A DNA stretch of 64,000 bases. It comes from Parvularia atlantis (lineage: Eukaryota; Opisthokonta; Rotosphaerida). Positions 42,826 to 53,330 of the stretch are shown here, piece after piece; the first letter of the stretch is position 1; every line of letters begins with the position of its first letter. Position numbers and translations under genes: made by a program. The notes beneath the pieces are model-generated. The model was not told where the DNA came from. It worked only from the letters and a program-made list of their open reading frames with translations, and ran no database searches. The DNA is taken from contig CALSCO010000090.1 of NCBI GenBank assembly GCA_943704415.1, forward strand, positions 19,641-83,640, read 5' to 3'.

Positions 42826-45424
42826 CCTCGCGCCGTCCGCGCTGCACCACCCCGAGCCCGCCGACGACGCCTACGCCCCCGACTCGGCCGACTCGGGCGG
42901 CAGCGGCACGGCCCCCGCGGCGGGCGGCGCGGCCGGCAGAGGCGGCGTGTCCGAGTTTGTGCGCAAGCTCTCGCGGTCCGCGCTCTCTTTTATTTCGCCC
43001 TCCTGTTGTCGCCCCGTGACGTGCTCACGGGCCCCCTCGCGCTTGCCCGCAGCATGCTCGACGACGAGAGCGCGGCGTCGGTCGTGTGCTGGTCGCCGGC
43101 GGGCAACGGGTTCGTCGTCAAGGTCCGCGCCGTTTCGCTCCGGCGGTCGCGACCATCGCCGGCCGCTCACCGCCCGCGCGCGCGACTCACAGGACCAGGC
43201 CGCGTTCGCCCGCGACGTCCTCCCGCGCCACTTCAGGCACAACAACTTCTCGAGCTTCGTGCGCCAGCTCAACAAGTACGGCTTCCACAAGGTCCTTGAG
43301 GCCAAGACCGGCGCCGAGGGCCGCGTCGCCTCGGCCGACCGCTGCGAGTTCCATCACCCGAACTTTGCGCGCGACGGCGGCGAGCTCACGCAGATCCGCC
43401 GGCGCACGCCCGCGCAGCGGCGCAACGAGGGTACGCAAGGGGCTTTGCCGTGTCACGGCAAAGCTGTCCGCTGCCCGCTGCTGACGCTGACGTGCTCGCC
43501 CCGCAGCCATCGTCGACACCCGGGAGGACGCGGACGAGCTGCGGCGCGAGACGGGCGAGCTACAGGCCCAGGTCGACACGCTCACGGGCTCGCAGCGCGA
43601 GATATCTCTGTACGTCCAGACCCTCGCCAACAGCTACGAGATGGTCGTGCGGGAGCTGCTCCACTTCAAGAAGACAATGGCCATGCAGGACCAGCTGATG
43701 CAGAACCTGCTGCAGTACCTCGTCAACAGGGAGAGCAACGGTGCGGCCGGGGGCCCCCGCGCGCGCGCCGTCAACAGCGACCTTACACTCGCACGTGCAG
43801 AGGACGGCTCGCGCAGCATTACCGACACGATCCCAGAGTCGCGGCACCTCATGGGCAACGACCGCATACAGTCACGTGCGTCCCTGCTGCGCGCCCGCCA
43901 CGCCGCCCGTCCGCCGCACTGACGCCGGCCGCAGCGTCATCGCTGTTCCTCAACCCGGCAAACATCACGGGCGGCTCGTCGGCCGCGGCCCGGGCGTCGT
44001 GGCCGACCCCGTTCAGCCAGCCGCTCAACGGAAACGGCATGGCGTCGGCCATCTCGCCGCGGTTCTTCCTCGCGGGCTCGTCGGCGCCCACGCCGCGCCG
44101 CGGCAACGGCGACACGCCCGCACAGCTGCCGATCTGGACGCCGTCCGAGGTGACCGCGTCGTACACGGAGCTCAACTACGGCGCGATCGCCGACGTGGCC
44201 AACGTGCGTCGCCTTGTGGCGCACGCCGCGCCGGGCCGCTGCCCGCTGAGCACGCGGGGGGGCGGGGGCGCAGGCGTCGTTGACGCAGATGGACGAGCTG
44301 TCGCGGCGCACACGCGCAGTCCGGAACACGGGCGCGCCCGACCAGTCGGCGGACGACTCGCTGACCGTCTGCACCGTGCGTGAACGTGGCACGCGCGCTC
44401 GTGCAGGCCACAGGTGCTGATCCTGGCCGCTGCGCAGGTCGGCATGCTCAGGCCACGCAGCCAGCCGGAGGTCGCAGCCGCCCCGCCCAACACGCTCCAC
44501 GTCGTGCGTCAGACGTTCGTGCCCGCGTGGTCGGTCCCGCCCAAGGTGCGCACATCGCCCGGAGAGGCGCGCGCACGGAGGGCTGACGGCCGCGGCCCAG
44601 GTGCTTGTTGTCGAGGATGACGCCATGTGTTGCATGATCGCCTCCAAGCTGCTGCAGGTGCGGCCGTGACCGCCGTGCGCGCTCGGCTGCCCGCGAGCTG
44701 CTCACGCGACTCGCCGCGCGCCAGATCTGCGGCTGCCAGTACGAGATCGCGCACGACGGCCTCGAGGCCATCCAGAAGATGAATTTGGAGCGCTACGACA
44801 TCGTGCTCATGGTGCGCCTCGCAGGCATGCGAACCCGTGGTCCGACGCTGACCGGGTGTGCGCGCCTGGCAGGACATCGTCATGCCCAACCTCGACGGCG
44901 TCTCGGCCACGTCGCGCATCCGCACGTTCGACTCGTTCACACCCGTCATCTCCATGACGTCCAACATCTCGCGCGATGACATCGCGCGCTACCTCAGCAG
45001 CGGCATGAACGACATCCTGCCCAAGCCTTTCTCGAAGAACACGGTGCGCGCGCACTGTGCCATACAGGCTCCGGCAGCTAACGGAACATGCGTCCGCGCA
45101 GCTCCTGTCGATGCTCGAGCGCTACTGCCAGCCGGAGACTAGGCCATGTGCGTGTCTTACCTGCGCACGTGCAACAACAGCTGACTAGGGGTCCTCGCAG
45201 CCATCACCACGGTCGAGGCTCAGCTGGCCGGGTCGGCGAACGGGCATCCGCAGGCGTTCATCGAAGAGGAGCGCGAGGACGAGACGGAGCGCGAGGACGA
45301 CGAGGGCGCCGGAGGCGACCGGAGGCGACGCCGCATGTGCGTTTCGACGTCGCCGGCCGTGCGCGTGCTCACTGGCCCCCCCGGCGCCCTCGCAGCTCCT
45401 AGCAAGCAGATACGGACCGCGTGA
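42578..45424 (+). CDS. SKN7: SKN7-type regulator: HSF DNA-binding domain plus response-regulator receiver
   Basis: Fungal stress regulator downstream of a Sln1-Ypd1 type phosphorelay. Start ATG 42578 opens a glycine run and two glutamine runs. The HSF domain is split by introns: [29 protein letters not shown], then [20 protein letters not shown] and [11 protein letters not shown] (43210-43295). A coiled coil follows ([20 protein letters not shown]...[19 protein letters not shown]). The receiver domain has [19 protein letters not shown], the phospho-acceptor Asp in [16 protein letters not shown] (44874), VISMTSN and [13 protein letters not shown]. The motif DIVMPNLDG is near-identical in yeast Skn7. 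A last intron (GTGCGTG at 45149) probably adds an acidic tail ([18 protein letters not shown]) to the TGA at 45422-45424; unspliced, the frame stops near 45185. Confidence 0.93.
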
Positions 45425-45557
45425 CAGCCACCCGCACAACTGACCAGCTACCAACGAAAATCGACCGGACAAGCATTTTTTCCATCACCCCGACCGCCCT
45501 CACCGCCCCTCGCCCCTTCCCGCGCGCTGCACTTTCCCACCCGTTGCCCGTTCCTTT

Positions 45558-46448
45558 CTAACCGCGTGCCGACCTTGTTGCTTTGCCTTTGAGAGCAGTT
45601 TTCACGCTGCCCGCCGCCGCACCCACGATGAAGCCGCCGGCCTCGAGCTGGCGTCGCGCGACTTCGTTGATGCGCTTGAAGCGGTCGGGCCCGAGCTGGA
45701 TGCCGCCGTACCAGCGCGAGACAACGACGCAGACGTCGTGCGCGTCGACAATGTCGAGCAGGTGCGCGAGCCGGCTGCCCGCGGCCGTCTCGCCGTCGTC
45801 GTCGTTGTCCTGGTGCAGCGCGCCCGTGTGCGGGTCACGGAAGCGGTAGGCGACGATGTTGTGCGTGGCCCGGGCGATCTTGCGATCGCTCTTGAGCCAC
45901 GCGAGCATCGCCTGCACGTTGGCGGCCGACGTGACGCGCGCTGCGTGCGCCTGGAACACGCTGCGGCGGTCCTCGACGGGCTCGCCAGACGAGACGTCGA
46001 AGGGCGGTGGTCGGCTTGCTGCTGCTGACTGTGCAGGCGCAGGCGCGGATGATGGTGCTGCTGGTGCTGCTGCTGCTGATGGCGCCGTCGCTGCTGCGGT
46101 TGTGGCTGCCGTCGCTGCACGGGCCGCGTCCATCACCGCGTCCAGCTCGACGTCGGCCACGGCCGCGCGGAAGCTGTCGATCGCCGCCGCCAGCACGCTC
46201 TCGCCCGGCAGCGGGTGGCGCCACGCGTCCTCGATCGCCGCCGCCATCTGCTCGAAGCGCTCGTCGCTGATCAGCCGCTGCGGGTCGTGCACCTCGTACA
46301 GCGGCGCGGCGTCGCCCGCGGCGCCCGCTGGCACCAGCAGATGCAGCGTCGGCAGCACCGTCCCCGGCGGCAGCGCGCCCGGCTGCAGTGGTTCGGGCGT
46401 GAACACGACGCGCTGCGCCCCGTCCACGTCCGTCTCGGTCGTCTGCAT
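45558..46448 (-). CDS. YIH1: Yih1/IMPACT homologue
   Basis: Yih1/IMPACT binds Gcn1 and restrains activation of the eIF2 kinase Gcn2. ATG 46448 (MQTTETDVDGAQRVVFTPEP) is chosen; ATG 46475 is in frame but overlaps the start of the opposite gene. The N-terminal 100 residues are in the place of the RWD domain (YEVHDPQRLISDERFEQMAA). An Ala/Pro-rich linker follows, then the UPF0029 domain: SVFQAHAARVTSAANVQAML, RATHNIVAYRFRDP, QDNDDDGETAAGSRLAHLLD and VCVVVSRWYGGIQLGPDRFK. The DDGET and SRWYGG motifs are diagnostic. It is intronless, unlike nearly all neighbours except the SbcCD-like gene. The stop is at 45558. Confidence 0.92.
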   Translation of the reverse strand: MQTTETDVDGAQRVVFTPEPLQPGALPPGTVLPTLHLLVPAGAAGDAAPLYEVHDPQRLISDERFEQMAAAIEDAWRHPLPGESVLAAAIDSFRAAVADVELDAVMDAARAATAATTAAATAPSAAAAPAAPSSAPAPAQSAAASRPPPFDVSSGEPVEDRRSVFQAHAARVTSAANVQAMLAWLKSDRKIARATHNIVAYRFRDPHTGALHQDNDDDGETAAGSRLAHLLDIVDAHDVCVVVSRWYGGIQLGPDRFKRINEVARRQLEAGGFIVGAAAGSVKTALKGKATRSARG

Positions 46449-46473
46449 AAGGTGCGAACCAATTAATGACAGC

Positions 46474-48002
46474 ATGCTGGCGAACGCGCTCGGCTTGCCG
46501 GACGGCGTTCTCGTTGCGTGCCTTGCGCCTTGCTGCTCGCTGCAGCAGCTGCTCACTCTCTCTCTCTCTCTCTCGCGTGCGCGCAGACCGATCCGGCCGA
46601 TGCAGCGTCGGCGCGCGTATCGCGGCTCGGCGGCGAGGCGGTGCGCGGCTTTGCGCGGGAGGGGCCAGCGATCGCGTGACTGATCGTTGCTCGACGCGAA
46701 GGTCTGGCTGGCGGCGGCGCGGCCTGACGGGGCGCAGACGCGCTGCGGCGTGTGCGGTGCGGAGATGCCGCAGATCGCGCAGGGTGCGTGCGGGCGACGG
46801 CGTGCGGTGCGGTTGGCTGAGGCGATCATGCAGTGTACGCGCCGCTCGAGACCCAGCGCGTGCTGCACGTCTTCGCGTGCAACAACAAGCGCTGCTCGGC
46901 CCGGCCCGGCAGCGTCATCGTGCTGCGCGAGCAGTTGATCGTCGAGGAGCGAGCGCCGCCGCCCGTTGAGATGACCGCGAACGAGGACGTCTGGCAGACC
47001 GACGACGACTGGACGCTGCCGGCCGCGCCGCCGGCCAGCGACGCGCGCGCCCTTGCGGATGACGACGAGATCGAGCGGCTGCTGCGCGCGCGCGAGGCCG
47101 GTGCGCGTGAGCGGGCGCGGCAGCCGGCGCGGCCGTCGTACGCCAAGGCGGCTGCTTCCGTTGCACCTTCATCTGCACATGCACCTGCACCTTCATCTGC
47201 GCCAGCACCTGCACTCGCACCTGCGCCTGCGTTCGAGGCGTTCTACGTCGCCGTGGTCGAGGAGAGCCCCGCCGCGACCGACAAACGCGCGCGCGCGTAC
47301 GAGCACGAGGCCCGTGCGTGCCGCGCGCGCCTCTTGTCCCTGGTGCGACTCAGACGCGCCCACGCCGCAGGGCTGCTGGCCGAGTACGAGCGCGTGCACG
47401 GGCGGGTGGGCGCCGGGGCGGACGACGACGACCTTGACCCGGACGACCACGGCCGCGCGACCGGCGCCAAGCGCTTCCTGCCGGAGCGCTACGAGGCGAA
47501 GACGGGCTTCGGCGCGGCCGAGAAGACGCTGGTCAACTTCCAGCAGGCCGTGGCCCTGCACCCGACGCAATGCCTGCGGTGCGGACCGGGTCTGCTGTGC
47601 CGCACACCGCGCTCACGTCGCCGCCCAGGTACGCCACAACGACCGACGCCGAGCCGCTGCGCTACACGGCCAAGGCCGAGCACAACCCGGCATGCGATGC
47701 GCTGCCGCGGTGCACACTTTGTGGCGCGCAGCGCGTCTTCGAGATGCAGGTTATGCCGGCGCTGCTGACCGTGCTCGACGTTGACGCGCCCAAGTATGCG
47801 CCGCCGACGAGGTGCGCCGCGCCGCATGCCGCCACCGCCGGTGCTCAGCGCGCGTCGCAGCCTGGGCGCAGACGACGTCGGGATGGAGTGGGGCACGGTG
47901 CTCGTGTTCTCGTGCGAGCGCAGCTGCCAGCCGGCCGGGCGAGGCGCGCCCGGCGAGTCGTTCGTGGTGGCGGAGCACGCGGTTGTGCAGCCGCTGTCGT
48001 GA
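46474..48002 (+). CDS. TSR4: PDCD2/Tsr4-like ribosome-biogenesis chaperone
   Basis: Tsr4/PDCD2 chaperones ribosomal protein uS5 (Rps2). Spliced from ATG 46474: MLANALGLPDGVL, an intron (GTTGCG...GCGCAG) to TDPADAASARVSRLGGEA, an intron to VWLAAARPDG, then TRCGVCGAEMPQIAQ. The order LGLPDG, SRLGGEAVWL and CxxC is the PDCD2 N terminus. Next come VYAPLETQRVLHVFACNNKR, an acidic middle with the run EDVWQTDDDW, APAP repeats, and the C-terminal PDCD2 domain: CDALPRCTLCGAQRVFEMQV, PALLTVLDVD and GMEWGTVLVFSCERSC. The end is VVQPLS at 48002. Start selection rests on family match and splice phase. Confidence 0.87.
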
Positions 48003-48082
48003 CGGGCGCGGCAAACTTTGTTTCGAGACAGAGACACACGGGAGAGACGACGGGAAGGGTAGCGGGGTGCGCGCGGACGCGG

Positions 48083-50880
48083 TCACATGCGCAGGTGCGC
48101 GCGCACCATCCGGATGATCTCGCGCGACTCGGTCACGTAGTCGACCGGCGTCGCCCGCATGACCTGCTGCTTGAGCCGGTCCTCGCCGTTGTACGACTCC
48201 TGCTTGGCGCGGATCTTGACGTGGTACTCGCGGAAGCTCGCGTTGGCGAAGACGAGCTGGTACGTAGCCATGTCCTGTGCACGCGCACACCCGTTGAGCA
48301 TGCACGTACACGCTCGCACGGCGGGACGTTGCGCACGCACCTCTCGCCGCAGCGTCTCCATCTCGCCCGCCTTCTTGCCGATCACCTGCTCGCCCAGCTC
48401 GTTGAAGATGGTGGCGTACGTGCTGCCGCTCATGTCGGACAGGGTCACGTTGAGAATGTACCTGCGCGCCGCGTGAGCCCGCCGTCGCCGCACGGGCCAG
48501 GACGCACGCGCGCGCGCGCGCGCGCGAGCGCACCGGTAGTCGCACTGCTGGGAGCGCTTGGCGCACTTGTCGCAGAAGTACGAGCTCGGGCCCTCCTCGA
48601 TCACCTTCTTGTTGCAGCCCTCGGTCGGGCAGGCCATGTACGAGATGTTCTCGACGCGGAACTGCGTGATGTAGCACCGGTTGGCGTAAAAGTCCGGCTG
48701 ACGACGCGGTGCGCGCGCGTTAGGCTCCAGCGCAACAGCGTGCCGGACGCACCTTGCTGTTCGTGCCCAGATTCTCGTTCTTGGCCTGCAGCAGCGTCTT
48801 GTACACGTCCATGCCGCCGGCCCCGCCAGCCCGCCCCGCACCGCCGTCCGAGATCGACTTGAACGTCATGGCGCTGCGTGCGCGACGCCACCGGTGAGCC
48901 GCCCATGCGCACGCGGCACCCACGCAAGGGAGCTCGGCCAAACGCACTTGCCGATCTGTGCATACCACGTGCGCAGCTCGCGCGCCGCGGGCAGGTCCGG
49001 GTCGACCTGGACAAGCGACGTGTTGATGGTCGAGAGCGATCGCCCTGGTACGCGGCGTGAGCACGGCGTGCAGGCCGCTGCGGGAGACGCACCGTTGAAG
49101 TCCGACACGCGCACACTCTTGACTGCCACGACCGGGTTGCCGGTGTGGTCAAACGTCTCGGCGATCTGGTTCCAGAGCGTCAGCTGGACCATGCGGCCCG
49201 ACTGGTCCACGAGGCTGATGTTGCGCCTTGGCACGGTCTTTTGCGTCGCCTTGGCCGTGATCGACCCGAGCTCCTCGATCGTGCGGACCACGGCGAGCAC
49301 GTCTGCGTACGCGCGCGCGCGCACGGGCTCAGCGGTGTGCGTCGCCGCACCGACGGCGCCGCACCAACGGCCGCGTCCTTCTCGGTCTGCTCGATCTGGT
49401 CAATCGTGACAAAGTCGTAGCGGATCGAGGGGATGTTGTCGGCGTTGTCCTCGCACTTAGCGACACGCGACGTGAGCACGCACGCGCCGCACACCCGCGC
49501 AACGACGGACGCACGAGCTTGACAAGCGAGTTGTTCTCGAGCTGAATCTCATAGTCGTGCTTGAGCAGGTTGAACGGGCGCCGGGCCTGCTTGAGCGACC
49601 CGCGCGAGATGTAGTACACCTTGCCCTTCTCGATCATCTCGGCGGTGCGCGTCGCGACGTCGTTGAACGCCGTCACGCGGATCTCGCCCTGCGGCGCCCG
49701 TCAGCACACGAGCACACGTGCACACACACGCGCACGGCCGGGCCGCACCGACGCGTCGAGCATATCGAACGAGAACAGCTTGCCCTCGCCCTTGGCGTTG
49801 TGGTACGACCGTAGCTCCGACTTGCTCGTGACGCGCGCCTTGATCGTCCACCTGGCCCAGACCGGCGGCCCAGACCGGCCGCCCCCGATCAGCTGTCTGC
49901 GCACGCGCGCGCATGTCCGCACCGGTTCTGGTACGGGTTGAGGCTGATGATCGGGAAGACGTTGACAAAGTCGTCCTCGCTCATCGACATGCCGCGCGGC
50001 GCCGTGTTGCCAGACCTGCGCACAGTGCGTCAGCGGCCGACGGACTCCGTGCGCACGCGCTGGCCCCACGCCACCGCAGCACGTTGTTGGCCGCCGTCAG
50101 CGCGCTCGCCGTGAACCCGGCCGCTGATGACGTTGCCGCCGCGAACGGCGCATTGGTGCTCGTCATCGCCGCGGGCGCGCGCCAATAGTCGCCGCCAAAG
50201 CCGGTCGCGTCGGTGCCGGCGCGTGCGGACGCGACATTCGTTGCCTGCTGCTGTTGCTGCTGGTGCAGCGCGGGCGCGGGCCGCGATGCTGCCGTGCTTG
50301 GTCAGCATCTGCTGTCGCGGCGATCGCCGCGATTGCCGCACCGACGGGCGCGGGCGCGGGCTCGTGCGCGGGGGCCGCAGCGCCTTGCTGCTGCTGCTGC
50401 TGCTGCACGGCGGCCGTGTTCTCGATGCCCTGCGGGTTGCCGATCTTGGGCGACTGTGTGTCGAGGATCTGCAGGTCAAGAACGATGATGATCCTGCGCA
50501 TCACGCGCGCGCCGTCAGCGGGCCAGGCGGCGTCGGGGCGGCAGCACGCGCACTTGCGGCCGGGCTGGACGGCGTTGCAGATGTACTTGCGCAGGCTGAC
50601 GATGCAGTTGGTCGGCAGCTCGTCGTTGGCCGCGAGCGCGTTGAGCTGCGTGCCGAGGATCGCCTGCATCGCGTGCGCCCCGTCCGACAGCAGCAGCCTT
50701 GCGCTCCGCGTCAGCCGCCGTTGCTATCGACAGCAGCGCGCACCGGTAGCGGTCGGGCGCGTCGGCGCGGGCCTCGGTGCGCGCCGTGACCTTGCGCAGG
50801 TTCGAGACCTGCAGCACCGGCAGCGCGACCTCGGCGCCGGCGTAGATGTCGCGGATGGCGTTGGCGGTGAGCGCGACCAT
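48083..50880 (-). CDS. RFA1: Replication protein A large subunit
   Basis: The single-strand DNA-binding subunit acts in replication and repair. Start ATG 50880 (MVALTANAIRDIYAGAEVAL). The N-terminal OB fold includes LPTNCIVSLRKYICNA and ends before a glutamine/alanine linker (50415-50200). DBD-A: SEDDFVNVFPIISLNPYQNR, IKARVTSKSELRSYHNAKGE and GEIRVTAFNDVATRTAEMIE. DBD-B: IPSIRYDFVTIDQIEQTEKD, NISLVDQSGRMVQLTLWNQI and VVAVKSVRVSDFNG. DBD-C has the zinc ribbon: MACPTEGCNKKVIEE with YFCDKCAKRSQQCDYRY, then LSDMSGSTYATIFNELGEQV. The end is MVRAHLRM. All three DNA-binding domains and the four zinc cysteines are present. Upstream (50881-51164) lies a 284-bp gap with a short GA run, then SPN1 on the same strand. 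Confidence 0.95.
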
Positions 50881-51164
50881 GGTCCCTCTCCTGTCTGCAC
50901 GTGACGCGCGCGCGCCCCCCGCGTCAGCGCGCGGCCCGGTGTCGTGTGGCGCGAGCAGCGAGTGTGTGAGAGAGAGAGAGAGAAGCAGCGGGTGACCGGC
51001 AGCGGCAAAGTGGCGCGCGACAGGCGCCACTTGGCGCGCAAAGCACACGTCACCCGGGTAGCCGCTAAGGCGCTTTGTACATATGCCCTTCCACTGTCAC
51101 TGAGTTCTGCCAAGTTCGCCAACTTAACGCTCGATGTTACAGGCTTCTTCCACGTTCTCCCGCA

Positions 51165-53262
51165 TCACTTGAAGCCGCGCCCCTGGATGTCGACCTGGTT
51201 CGGCCGCGCGCCCTTGGCCGGCTCCTGCGCGCGCTTGACCGTGATCGACACCTGCACGGGCTCGCTCCCGTCCCCGCTCGGCAACTACACGCACGGGTGT
51301 CAGCGAGCGTGCGGCTGCAAGGCGAGAGCCGGGCACGCACGCGGGTGCGCGAGCGGATAAAGTCAGCGTCGACGTCGGTCGCGAAGCGAAACACGGGCCG
51401 CTCGATTAGCCGCGCGCGGTCCGTCTCACGCGCCGACCGCGTGTCACGCAGGGTCAGCGGTTCGGTCTCGTCGGAGCGGTCACCCGTGCTGCGCGCGCCG
51501 CGAATGCTCAGCCGTGCCACCAGACCGCGCCGCACAAGCGAGCCGAACCTCACGCGCCGCAGCGCTGGTGGCCGGTGGATGTCCGGGTTGCCCTTCACGG
51601 CGATCTCGCTCCACTGGTCTGCGCGCGCGCACGGCCCGGCTATGTCAGCGCGCGACGGCACAGCACGGCGCGTCGACGCACTGACAAGCCGCTGCGCGAC
51701 CACCTTGTTCTCCGGCACCTCGCGCGGGTTGCGCAGCAGCGCCACGACGACGTGGCCGATCTTGCTGCGCTTGACGCAGTCGAGAGACTTGCCGCTCTTG
51801 GCAAACTGGCTCTGCGCACGCAAAGGCCGCGGGGTATCAGACGACAGCGCGTGCGAAATGAACGGCCTGCCTCGAGCAGCGCCTTGAGAATGCGCGAACG
51901 GATCTCCATGTTGGGCATGACGACCGCGCGCTTGACGTCGTTGCCCTGCGCTGCACGCATCGGCACGCGCTCGCACGATGAGCTGGCGCCTGCCGCGCAC
52001 CTGCACCGTCTCGACGATGACCGGCGTGAGCCACTCGCCGCACGCCGTCAGCAGCGTCGTCAGCGGCGAGTCGGCCTCCTGCGACTCGTCCATGAGCGTC
52101 TCGTACGTCTCTTGGCTGCGCGTGCGCGTGCGTGGGCGTGCTTCAGTCGCTGCACGGGGCAAGCGCGTGGACGTGCGCATACCTCTGCAGCATCATCACC
52201 ACGGCAGACAGCATCATGTGCCGGCTGCGCGCGGGCTGGCCCATCCGAATCTTCCGCTCGTCCTCGGCGTGCGCCTCGCGCATTTTGACCACAAGGTTGT
52301 CCACGCGGTCCTGTTCCTCCTCCTGTGCGCTCATGCCAGTCAGCGCGGCGCGGCGTGTGTTTCGTGCAGCAGCAGCACGTACGATCGTGAGACGCTTGCG
52401 CCGCTTGGGCACCTTGGGCTTGGTGACGCGGTCGCGGACGACGAGCGAGCCCTCCTTGTACTTGGCTGCGTGTGGCACATGAGCGCCCTTGCAAGCCACG
52501 CCCGCGCCACACACTCGTTCGCCGCGCCTTCTTGCCGCTGGCCGCCGGATCGTCGCGGCCGCGCCGCTTCCGGCCCTTGCCCCTGCGCGTGCGGCGGTGA
52601 GCGGTGTCTGCAGCGACACAAGCGCGTGCACGCACTGCTCGTCGCGCCCTGCCGCAGCACGGTCGTCCTCGTCCTCGTCCTCGTCCTCGGACGCGAACCG
52701 GTCGCGCTCGACCGCGACCTCGCCCCCACTGGCCATGCTGAACGCGCGCACGGCGGCGAGCTTGAGGTCGAACTCGTCCGGCTCGTCGTCCTCGGCGTCG
52801 ACTGCGCGCGCCTCGTCCCCGTCAGCGACGCGCACGCACGGACCGCGCCCAGCGCACGCACGGTCAAAGCCCTTGAACGACGCCTCGGCCTCGGCGCCGT
52901 CCTCGTCGTCGTCGTCAAAGAAGCCGCCGGCGCGCCGCTCGGCGCCCAACGCGCCAAACAGCGACGTCTTCATCTCGCCTGGCGCACGCGCGTGAGCCGC
53001 ACACGCGCATCGGGCGGGCGGGCAGGCGGGTGAGCGGGCGGCACGCACGGGCGCGCCGTTGCTCGAGGTCCTCGCCGGCCTCTGCCGTCTGCAGCTGCTC
53101 CTGCGATGGTGCTGCCTCGTGCTGTTCCTGCTGTTCTGGTTGATCGTGCTGCTCCTGCTGTTCTGGTTGCTCTGGCTCATCGTGCTCCACGTGCTCGACG
53201 GGCGCGACGTGAGCCGGCTGCTCGTCGCGCTCGTCCGCGTCCGCCACACCCTCGCCGTCCAT
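51165..53262 (-). CDS. SPN1: Spn1/Iws1 transcription elongation factor
   Basis: Spn1 binds Spt6 and RNA polymerase II. Start ATG 53262 (MDGEGVADADERDEQPAHVA) opens a Glu/Gln-rich repeat region (EQPEQQEQHDQPEQQEQHE). Then come MKTSLFGALGAERRAGGFFD, DEDEDEDD-type acidic stretches, and KPKVPKRRKRLT. The conserved TFIIS-N/LW domain: EEEQDRVDNLVVKMREAHAE, MMLSAVVMMLQ, SPLTTLLTACGEWL, NMEIRSRILKALLEAG, KRSKIGHVVVALLRNPREVP and NKVVAQRLVDQWSEI. Each block aligns with Iws1 in order. A last exon after several introns ends NQVDIQGRGFK, stop at 51165. The long insertion with basic Arg-rich sequence near 51540-51380 may partly be intron. Confidence 0.88.
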
Positions 53263-53330
53263 CGCGTGCGGCGCCCGATGTGGCGCCCGTCCGCCACACC
53301 TTCCCTCCTATCGCCCGCCAAGCGCACAGC

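Noticed and set aside
45602-46120. Minus-strand Gln/His/Arg-rich open frame overlapping YIH1
   Set aside because: Out-of-frame shadow of the alanine-rich linker of YIH1, whose own frame has family motifs on both sides.
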